DNA from: Verrucomicrobiota bacterium
Lineage (GTDB): Bacteria > Verrucomicrobiota > Verrucomicrobiia > Opitutales > Opitutaceae
Length of the DNA: 5,234 bases
Assembly (NCBI GenBank): GCA_023446865.1
Contig: JAEXPL010000356.1
Span: forward strand, 1-5,234
Direction: 5' to 3'
Part shown: positions 1 to 5,234 of the stretch, one piece after another
Numbering within the stretch: the first letter of the stretch is position 1
Layout: every line of letters begins with the position of its first letter
Made by a program: the position numbers and the translations under genes
The notes under the pieces: generated by a model
What the model saw: only the letters and a program-made list of their open reading frames with translations
Databases searched by the model: none
What the model was told of the DNA's origin: nothing

Positions 1-60
1 GGCGGGGGCCCGGGGCCGGGGGGCGGTGGGGGGGGGGGGGGGGCGGGCGGCGGGGCCGGA
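1..60. repeat. G-rich low-complexity tract with a 16-G homopolymer
   Basis: This stretch is almost only G and C. It carries G-runs at 4–8, 12–15, 18–23, 28–43 (16 consecutive G), 45–47 and 52–55, which are more than enough runs for a G-quadruplex on the + strand. Positions 1–64 contain no stop in the reading frame of the first gene or in the frame that ends at TAG 98–100, but that means little in sequence with so little A or T. The tract sits at the window edge. It could be genuine, or it could be a poly-G sequencing or assembly artefact at a contig end. Confidence 0.8.
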
Positions 61-100
61 GAAAATGCGAGGGAGGGCGAGATTGGCCTTGCGGCGGTAG
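2..100 (+). other. Possible 3' end of an upstream reading frame
   Basis: One frame stays open from the window start to TAG at 98–100. Its last residues would be MRGRARLALRR, and an ATG lies at 65–67. The stop overlaps the GTG at 100–102 (TAGTG), which would fit tight packing with the next gene. However, an open frame is expected here by chance because the DNA has almost no A or T. I recognise no protein family in the short translation. It could be the tail of an upstream gene, an 11-codon leader peptide starting at 65, or nothing. Confidence 0.15.
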
Positions 101-129
101 TGCCAAAGTGGCGGCATGCCACCGCCCCC

Positions 130-155
130 CGCATACACCCAGCCTTACGTATGCG
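130..155. promoter_or_regulatory. Inverted repeat spanning the likely start codon
   Basis: CGCATAC at 130–136 is repeated in perfect inverted form as GTATGCG at 149–155, with a 12-base spacer. The right arm contains the ATG at 151. In RNA this could fold into a 7-bp hairpin hiding the start codon of the PilM-like gene; in DNA it could be a protein-binding site. Such a short repeat can also occur by chance. I saw no convincing Shine-Dalgarno sequence just upstream of 151, and no clear −35/−10 promoter in positions 61–150. Confidence 0.3.
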
Positions 156-1698
156 AGCCCGAACTGTCGCGATCGAGTGCGGCACCAGTCGGAGCGTTAT
201 CGGAGCCTTCACCCCTGCACCCGATGGCGGACTGATGTTGGAGGAGTACGCCTTGGTGGCGCGCCCGGAGCCGGGCGGGACGGCTTGGCCGGAGCTGCCG
301 GCGGGAATGCGCACGGCGAGCCGGTTCGTGCTTTCGCCTCCGCCGAATCTCACGCTCACGAAGGTGATCGAGCTGCCGCCGGTGCCGCGCGCGCAACAGG
401 AGCGCGTGGTGCGTTTCGAGGCGGCGCAGGCGATCCCGCGACCGTTGGCTGAGCTCGCGTGGGATTGGATGCCGCTGGGTGGCGACTGCCGGACGGTGCT
501 GTTGGCCGCGACGAAACTCGAGACCGCCGAGGTGCTGGCGCGGGAAGCGGCGGAGGTCGGCGTGCGGTTGGACGCAATCGTGCCGCGCGCCGCGGCGTTG
601 CTGCGCGCGTTGGAGTTCAACTACCCGGAGGTCTCGGGCCCGGTGCTGGTGGCCGAGCTCGAGGGAGCGACGGCGTTGCTCCTGACCCGAGGAAGCGGGC
701 GGGCGACGGTGCGGCTCGTGGGCCTGCCGGCGGTCGCGCCAGTGTTGGTGGGTGGCGAGGGCGAAGTGGGCCAGGTATGCGGCGACGATCTGCGGTGGCG
801 GCGGCTCGTTGCGGAGGCTTCGCATCTGGCAGCGGAACCGCGAGAAGGGAACGAGGAACCGCCGCCCACTCTGCTCCTGGCCGGGGCCGACGCGCCGGAG
901 GCGGAACAGATTGAGCGGATCGCCGGGGCGGCCTTTGCGCGGGTGGCGCGGTTTGAGGCGCTGCGGCGGGTGCGGGTGGGACCGCGCGCGAACGGCGCTG
1001 CGGCGGTGGCGCACCAGCTGGGCGCGGTGGTCGGTGCGGCGGTAGGCGCGGTCGACCGGCGGAAGCCGGGACCGAACCTGCTCCCGCGGGCGCGGCAGCG
1101 GGAGAACGGGTTTCGGCGGAATCGCGGCTGGTGGCTGGCGGGACTGGGACTTGGGGCGGCGGTCGCGGTTGTGGCGTTGATCGGAGTGCGCCTCGGCAAC
1201 GCGCAGGCGCGGCGTGAGGAGGCGGCGTTGACGCGGCAACTGCAGCCCTGGCGCGAGGCGCAACGGACGGTCGCGGCGCGCCAGCGCGAGAGCGAGACGA
1301 TCGAGCGGGAGTTGGCGGCGCTGCGTGGTCTGGCGCGGGCACGCACGAGCTGGGCTTTGTGGCTCGCCGCGACGCAGGAACGACTCGGACGGGCGGGCGA
1401 GGTGTGGCTCGAGGCTGTGCAGCCGGCGACGGAATCGCGTCAGGCAGCGACTCCACTCTTCGGGCATGGAGCGGCCGGTGGGGCCGGCGCGGGCGGGCTC
1501 CGGCTGGCGATTGCCGGCGCGGCGGTCGATCCCGGGCTCGACGGTCGGCGCGCGCTGGAGCGGGTGCGGGTGCTGTTGCGCGAGTGGGCGGCGGACGAAA
1601 CCGTGCAGGCGGTCGAGGACGAGCGTTTCGACACGAGCGAGCCGGGCGTGCTGCGGTTCGCCTGCGTGCTGGTGCTCAAACCGGAGGCCGGGCCATGA
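151..1698 (+). CDS. PilM-like/PilN-like fusion protein (Amuc_1101- or GspL-like assembly platform subunit)
   Basis: This is a 515-residue protein. Residues 1–305 look like a PilM/FtsA-type actin-fold domain: it opens with a phosphate-1-like motif (VAIECGTSRSVIGAF, about 6–20), has a second β-strand motif around 165–180 (VLVAELEGATALLL), and LLLAGADAPE at 241–250 stands where PilM proteins usually have a Gly-Gly adenosine motif. Residues 308–318 (GPNLLPRARQR) resemble the NLLP start of PilN. A transmembrane segment follows at about 327–347, then a charged helix or coiled coil (351–395) and a periplasmic αβ domain (about 400–510) ending in β-strands. It therefore combines PilM and PilN, much as GspL does, and would sit in the inner membrane with the actin-fold domain in the cytoplasm. 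I chose ATG 151 because the family begins with this β-strand. A GTG at 100 would add 17 residues unlike the family. The gene ends in an ATGA overlap with the next gene, which suggests coupled translation. The fold assignment is inferred from motifs; confidence is high for the class and moderate for the exact family. Confidence 0.8.
   Translation: MRARTVAIECGTSRSVIGAFTPAPDGGLMLEEYALVARPEPGGTAWPELPAGMRTASRFVLSPPPNLTLTKVIELPPVPRAQQERVVRFEAAQAIPRPLAELAWDWMPLGGDCRTVLLAATKLETAEVLAREAAEVGVRLDAIVPRAAALLRALEFNYPEVSGPVLVAELEGATALLLTRGSGRATVRLVGLPAVAPVLVGGEGEVGQVCGDDLRWRRLVAEASHLAAEPREGNEEPPPTLLLAGADAPEAEQIERIAGAAFARVARFEALRRVRVGPRANGAAAVAHQLGAVVGAAVGAVDRRKPGPNLLPRARQRENGFRRNRGWWLAGLGLGAAVAVVALIGVRLGNAQARREEAALTRQLQPWREAQRTVAARQRESETIERELAALRGLARARTSWALWLAATQERLGRAGEVWLEAVQPATESRQAATPLFGHGAAGGAGAGGLRLAIAGAAVDPGLDGRRALERVRVLLREWAADETVQAVEDERFDTSEPGVLRFACVLVLKPEAGP
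1683..1687 (+). promoter_or_regulatory. Ribosome binding site for the PilO/PilP-like gene
   Basis: GGAGG lies seven bases before the ATG at 1695, inside the last codons of the preceding gene. The start overlaps the preceding stop (ATGA, 1695–1698). This supports ATG 1695 over the many longer in-frame openings upstream, and it makes translational coupling likely. Confidence 0.75.
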
Positions 1699-3155
1699 GC
1701 TTGAACCTCCAGTTACCGGCACGGGTCCGTGCGTATCCGGGATTCTGGTTGGCGGTGACGGCGCTGGTGGCGGTCACCGGGGCGGCCGCGGTGGATGCCG
1801 CCCGGCAGGGCCTGCGGTTGCGCGGTGCGCTGGAACAAAGGGCCCGGTTGCGCATCGAGCTGCTCTCCCCGCAGGCGCGACCGGAACTGGTGGCCTCGGC
1901 CGGCGCGGTGCTCGAACGCGCGCAGGCGCAGCTGCGACTGGCGAAGGCGGCGTGGCCGGGCGTGGCAGATTCGGCGAACGCGGCGGCTGCGGACCGGCTC
2001 GCGGTGTTCGCGGAGCTGTCGGCTTTCGTGGAGCGCCGGCGCGAACGCGCGACGGCGGCGGGCGTGGTGCTGGCGCGGGACGAACGGTTTGGCTTCACGC
2101 AACACGCGGAGACGGCGCCGGCCGGCGAGATCGCACCCGTGGTGCTGGCGCAGATGCGCGCGGTCGAGCAGGTGCTGGCGGCGCTGTTTGTGGCGAGGCC
2201 CGAGAAACTTGTCGGGGTGTGGCGGGAGAACCCGCGGCCGGAGGAGGCGGCGCGCGACGGCGAGTGGTACGCACTGCCGGCCGGGCGGTCGGTGCGTGTG
2301 CCGGGTCTCGTGGCGTCGCGGGCGGTGCGGGTGGCGTTCGTCGGATCGACGGCGTGTTTGCGCCGTTTCCTCAATGGACTCGCGGCGGAGCCGGCGTTGG
2401 TCGTGCGCGAGGTGACGGTGGCGGCGGAGCCGCGCAACGAGCGCGAGGCGAAGGTGAAGGGCGCCAGCCGCGATCAGCATCGTTTCACGGTCGGGATCGA
2501 GGCCGTGACGGTGGTGGGCGGAACGTGGGCGAAAGGGACCACGGTGGAACTCGCGACCGAGGTGCAGCCGGTCTGGCGCGGGCCGGTCGAGGGGCGTGGC
2601 GAGATCTTTGCGATGCCGGCGGTCGACTATGTGCTGGAGCAGCGCGCGTGGCGGCGAACGGTTTCGGGGGCGGCGGCGGTGGAAGGCGCGGCGCTGACGT
2701 TGGTGGAGGTGCGGCGCGTGCCCTATCGCTGGCGCCTCGTGGGCAATGCGGGTGAGAGAACCGCGTTGTTCGAGGAGACGGGTGGACGGCGCAGCGTGTT
2801 GCTCACGGTCGGGGGCTGCGATGCGGAGAGCGGGATTGGTCTCGAGGCGCTGGAGCTTGTGCGCACGGAGAATGGCGGGCGACTGTTGCGCGCGCAGGTG
2901 CGTGATCCGCAGGAGAAGGCGCCGGTGGTGTTGACCATGGCGGGCAACGGCGGGGCGGAGCGTGTGTTGGCCGTTCTGCGACTCCGGGGACAGCCCGAGC
3001 TCGTGAGCGTGGTGGAGGGCGCGAGCGTGGCGGTCGGCGAGGAGCGCTATGCGGTTGGGCGGATCGTGGCCGAGCCGGCTTCGGTGTGGATCACGCGGCT
3101 CGGGGGCGAGGGAGCCGACGCGGCGCCGGTGCAACTGCGAGCGGCCGCGAAGTGA
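1695..3155 (+). CDS. Single-pass periplasmic pilus alignment protein, PilO/Amuc_1100-like plus PilP/Amuc_1099-like halves
   Basis: This is a 486-residue protein. A short cytoplasmic N-terminus precedes one transmembrane segment at about 17–34, with no signal peptidase site that I would trust. Residues 36–120 are Ala/Arg/Glu-rich and helical, probably a coiled coil. Residues about 150–275 contain a PilO-like pattern, with a strand and helix (VRVAFVGSTACLRRFLNGLA, 211–230) followed by the strand VVREVTVAAE (236–245). This resembles the ferredoxin-like core of PilO and of Amuc_1100. From about 285 the character changes to β-rich: YRWRLVGNAG (344–353) with FEETGGRRSVLLTVGG (359–374), then a second unit with GASVAVGEERYAVGRIV (442–458). 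These resemble the LVG-type homology-region domain of PilP/GspC and what I recall of Amuc_1099. The protein would be anchored in the inner membrane and reach across the periplasm to the secretin encoded next. The two-part reading is inference. Two cysteines lie in the periplasmic part (221 and 375) and could pair. Confidence 0.72.
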   Translation: MSLNLQLPARVRAYPGFWLAVTALVAVTGAAAVDAARQGLRLRGALEQRARLRIELLSPQARPELVASAGAVLERAQAQLRLAKAAWPGVADSANAAAADRLAVFAELSAFVERRRERATAAGVVLARDERFGFTQHAETAPAGEIAPVVLAQMRAVEQVLAALFVARPEKLVGVWRENPRPEEAARDGEWYALPAGRSVRVPGLVASRAVRVAFVGSTACLRRFLNGLAAEPALVVREVTVAAEPRNEREAKVKGASRDQHRFTVGIEAVTVVGGTWAKGTTVELATEVQPVWRGPVEGRGEIFAMPAVDYVLEQRAWRRTVSGAAAVEGAALTLVEVRRVPYRWRLVGNAGERTALFEETGGRRSVLLTVGGCDAESGIGLEALELVRTENGGRLLRAQVRDPQEKAPVVLTMAGNGGAERVLAVLRLRGQPELVSVVEGASVAVGEERYAVGRIVAEPASVWITRLGGEGADAAPVQLRAAAK

Positions 3156-3158
3156 AAC

Positions 3159-3163
3159 GAGGA
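3159..3163 (+). promoter_or_regulatory. Ribosome binding site for the secretin gene
   Basis: GAGGA lies six bases before ATG 3170, in the 14-base gap after the preceding stop at 3153–3155. It fixes the secretin start at the ATG that begins a good signal peptide. An in-frame opening from 3086 would place 28 charged residues before that signal peptide. Confidence 0.75.
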
Positions 3164-3169
3164 CTTTTC

Positions 3170-5164
3170 ATGAAAACCAGAACATGGATGGGCGTGGTCG
3201 GGCTGGGGTTGGGGGCGACGGTGCAGGCGTGGGCGGCCGACGGGGAATCAGTGGCGGAGCTGATGGCGCGGGCGCGCGGCCGCTTGCTTGCCGGCGAGAC
3301 GGAAGGCGCGGCGGTCGCGTACCGCGAGGTGCTGGCGCGGGAGCCCGGCAACGCGGAGGCCGCGGCGTTTCTCGCGCGACTCGAGCGCGAGGGCAAAGGC
3401 CCGCGGTGGCAGACCCGGGCCGAGCTGCTCGGAGCTGTCTCCGAAGCGTGGAGGCAGGCGCCGGTGGTGGCGGAGGCGAGGACGGAGGAACCGCGCGAAG
3501 CGGGACCGGAGGCGGCGCTGGCGCGACGCCTGGAGGCGATCGTGTTGCCGGAGGTGAGTTTCTCCGGGGCGAGCCTCTCAAGCGCGCTGGCCACATTGAA
3601 TGCGCTCGCGGCGGAGCGCGAGTCGGCGACCGGCGGGCGCGGGGTGAACCTGGTGCTGCTCGATCCCGCCAACGCCAATCCGCCGGTGCATCTCGCGGTG
3701 CGCGACCTGTCGTTGCGGCGGGTGCTCGATTTCGTGACCGAGGCGGTGGGCTACTGCTACGAGGTGCAGCCGGATGCGGTGGTGGTGCGGCCGGGCGGGG
3801 AACGCACGACGCTCGAGACGGCGGTGTTGCCGCTCTCGCCGGCGATCGTGGCGCGGATGGCCGGCGCGGGCGCGATGAACGCCGAGCGCGGCGAGGCCGG
3901 CGATGGGGCGAAGACCGTCGAGGCGCGTGGTGCGGAGTCAGCCGCGCTGCGGGCGTTCCTCCAGCAGGCCGGGGTGAAGTTCGATGGCGTGGAGGGGAGC
4001 AGTCTGGTCTTCGACGGCGCGGCTTTGCTCGTGACGCAGACGCCGCGGAATCTCGCCCGCATCCGCACGATCCTCACGCGATACGCGGCGGTGCGGCAGG
4101 TGGAGATCGAGGCGAAGTTTCTCGAGGTGGAGGACGGCGCGCTGGAGGAGCTCGGCGTGAACTGGAACGCTTCGCGGCGGATCGATCCGGTGACGGGCAA
4201 CCCGCGCGAATTCTACCAGTCGGGCAACCGGAGCGTCGCCGGGGCCTTCGGCGGGAGCGTGAACGGCAGTGCGATCCAGATCGACGGCGAGTCGGTGGCG
4301 AACGTGACCGCGCCGGTGTTGCCCGGCACGGTGCCGCTGGGGGCGGGCACGACGCCGCTGGCGCAGATCAGCGGGTTCATTGGCGAGTTCGACGTGAGCG
4401 CGACGGTGCGGGCGCTCTCGCAGAAGCAGGGCAGCGACCTGCTCAGCGCGCCGAAGGTGACGGTGCTCTCGGGGCATCCGGCGAGCATCACCGTGGCGCG
4501 GCAGCTGCGGTACCCGCGCCAGTACGGGCAGATCCAGAGCCAGGTCGGGCAGTCGGGCGGCGGCGAGAACTCGAGCTCGGCCGGCGTGACGATCACGGCG
4601 GGCACGCCGCAGGATTTCACGACGGAGAACGTGGGCGTGGAGCTGGCGGTGACGCCGACGGTCGAGGAGGACGCGCGGAGCATCACGCTGGATCTCCATC
4701 CGGTGGTGACGGAGTTCGAGGGGTTCGTGGAGTACGGCGGGCCGAGCCTCGCGGTGTCGGGCGGCAAGACGGTCACGATCCCCTCGGGCTTCTACCAGCC
4801 GATCTTCTCGCGGCGCTCGGTGAGCACGCGGGTGACGCTCTGGGACGGGGCGACGCTCGTGATGGGCGGGCTCACCCGCGAGGAGACGAAGAAGGTGAAC
4901 GACAAGGTGCCGCTGCTCGGCGACCTGCCGGCGGTGGGGCGGTTGTTCCGCTCGAGCGGCGAGGGCGCGACGAAGCGCAATCTGCTGATCTTCGTGACGG
5001 CGCGGCTGGTGAGTCCGGGCGGCGGGTTGCGGCAGTACGTGGCGGCGGCGCCGGTGGATAAGGTCGAGGTGCTGGCGCAGGAGCCGGAGAAGGCGGAGGC
5101 TAGCGCACCGAAGACAACGGACACTGGGAAGACAGCGGGGAAGACGGTGAAACCCAAGCGTTGA
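3170..5164 (+). CDS. Secretin, outer-membrane channel of a type IV pilus-like system (PilQ/GspD family, Amuc_1098-like)
   Basis: This is a 664-residue protein. Residues 1–22 form a Sec signal peptide: MKTRTW, then a Gly/Val/Leu core, with likely cleavage after AWA. There is no lipobox cysteine. Residues about 27–73 form a helical pair resembling one TPR (AAVAYREVLAREPGNAEAAAF), followed by a variable linker to about 115. Residues about 120–207 fit an N0/STN-type domain and about 215–305 an N1-type domain. The secretin domain spans about 305–616, from VEIEAKFLEVEDGALEELGVNW (311–332) through SAPKVTVLSG (426–435) and TENVGVELAVTPTVEE (485–500) to the family signature VPLLGDLPAVGRLFRSS (580–596) and LLIFVTARLV (605–614). 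TEFEGFVEYGG (514–524) resembles Amuc_1098-type secretins. A Lys/Ala/Thr/Pro-rich tail of about 35 residues follows and may bind a pilotin or the cell wall. The protein would form the multimeric outer-membrane gate. Secretin identity is near certain, the subfamily moderate. It is the last gene before a stem-loop. Confidence 0.93.
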   Translation: MKTRTWMGVVGLGLGATVQAWAADGESVAELMARARGRLLAGETEGAAVAYREVLAREPGNAEAAAFLARLEREGKGPRWQTRAELLGAVSEAWRQAPVVAEARTEEPREAGPEAALARRLEAIVLPEVSFSGASLSSALATLNALAAERESATGGRGVNLVLLDPANANPPVHLAVRDLSLRRVLDFVTEAVGYCYEVQPDAVVVRPGGERTTLETAVLPLSPAIVARMAGAGAMNAERGEAGDGAKTVEARGAESAALRAFLQQAGVKFDGVEGSSLVFDGAALLVTQTPRNLARIRTILTRYAAVRQVEIEAKFLEVEDGALEELGVNWNASRRIDPVTGNPREFYQSGNRSVAGAFGGSVNGSAIQIDGESVANVTAPVLPGTVPLGAGTTPLAQISGFIGEFDVSATVRALSQKQGSDLLSAPKVTVLSGHPASITVARQLRYPRQYGQIQSQVGQSGGGENSSSAGVTITAGTPQDFTTENVGVELAVTPTVEEDARSITLDLHPVVTEFEGFVEYGGPSLAVSGGKTVTIPSGFYQPIFSRRSVSTRVTLWDGATLVMGGLTREETKKVNDKVPLLGDLPAVGRLFRSSGEGATKRNLLIFVTARLVSPGGGLRQYVAAAPVDKVEVLAQEPEKAEASAPKTTDTGKTAGKTVKPKR

Positions 5165-5195
5165 GGTCAGAGGGGGCGGAGGATTGAACCACTGA

Positions 5196-5221
5196 TGAGG
5201 TTCGCCAATGGGCGAACCTTA
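5196..5221 (+). terminator. Stem-loop after the secretin gene, probable transcription terminator
   Basis: AGGTTCGCC (5198–5206) pairs perfectly with GGCGAACCT (5211–5219) around a four-base loop. A G–U and a U–A pair extend the stem to 11 bp. It begins about 30 bases after the secretin stop, where an operon end is expected. No T-run follows it, only TTA, so it is not a textbook intrinsic terminator. It could instead act with Rho, stabilise the mRNA 3' end, or be one copy of a dispersed intergenic palindrome. Confidence 0.55.
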
Positions 5222-5234
5222 GGTAGTGCAGCTC

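Noticed and set aside
83..106. TTGGC at 83–87 and GCCAA at 102–106 as an operator, or TTGCGG at 89–94 as a −35 box
   Set aside because: The arms are only five bases with a 14-base spacer. No −10-like hexamer lies at a suitable distance from TTGCGG.
100..150. GTG at 100 as the start of the PilM-like gene
   Set aside because: It would add 17 residues before the β-strand with which PilM-type domains begin, and no ribosome binding site is visible before it. It remains possible, because the TAGTG overlap with an upstream stop would suit tight packing.
145..1722. A 525-codon open frame on the − strand opposite the PilM-like gene
   Set aside because: Its translation is Arg/His/Pro/Gln-rich low-complexity sequence without domains. 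It is the expected mirror of a very GC-rich gene, which has few stop codons in the antisense frames. The + strand frame has recognisable motifs.
1713..3134. A 473-codon open frame on the − strand opposite the second gene
   Set aside because: Same composition effect: the translation is Arg/His-rich with no hydrophobic core or family motif, while the + strand product has a transmembrane segment and a good ribosome binding site.
3049..5061. A 670-codon + strand frame overlapping the secretin gene
   Set aside because: Its product is Gly/Arg/Ala/Asp low complexity and is out of frame with the unmistakable secretin signature.
1..5234. CRISPR array, tRNA or rRNA gene, insertion sequence or phage elements
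   Set aside because: I saw no regularly spaced direct repeats, cloverleaf, conserved rRNA segment, transposase or terminal inverted repeats. The three genes and their short gaps account for nearly all of the window.

Overview
The window is very GC-rich (about 70% by eye). Its three genes lie head to tail on the + strand and leave almost no intergenic space. Together they look like the core of a type IV pilus-like or type II secretion-like envelope machine. The best match I can recall is the Verrucomicrobiota cluster typified by Akkermansia Amuc_1098–Amuc_1101: a secretin, two single-pass periplasmic proteins and a PilM-like protein. High GC, the secretin signature and the gene order suggest a verrucomicrobium, perhaps of the Opitutaceae. 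That placement comes from recalled family features, not from a search.

Layout. Positions 1–150 hold an extreme G-rich tract (16 consecutive G at 28–43) and a short leader with an inverted repeat across the likely start codon. Positions 151–1698 encode a PilM-like actin-fold domain joined to a membrane-anchored PilN-like domain. Positions 1695–3155, overlapping the first gene by ATGA, encode a single-pass periplasmic protein. Its N-terminal half looks like PilO/Amuc_1100, and its C-terminal half looks like PilP/GspC or Amuc_1099. Positions 3170–5164 encode a secretin (PilQ/GspD/Amuc_1098 type) with a signal peptide and an N-terminal TPR-like segment. Positions 5165–5234 are non-coding and contain a strong stem-loop that probably ends the transcript.

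How they would work together: the first protein would form the cytoplasmic/inner-membrane platform. The second would be anchored in the inner membrane and span the periplasm. The third would form the outer-membrane channel. Read this way, the five-gene pilMNOPQ block is condensed into three polypeptides (MN, OP, Q). No pilin, prepilin peptidase, assembly ATPase or PilC/GspF platform gene is present, so the machine needs partners encoded elsewhere. The system is a divergent form of a known class rather than a wholly new one. The fusions and the degenerate nucleotide-binding motifs are its most interesting points.
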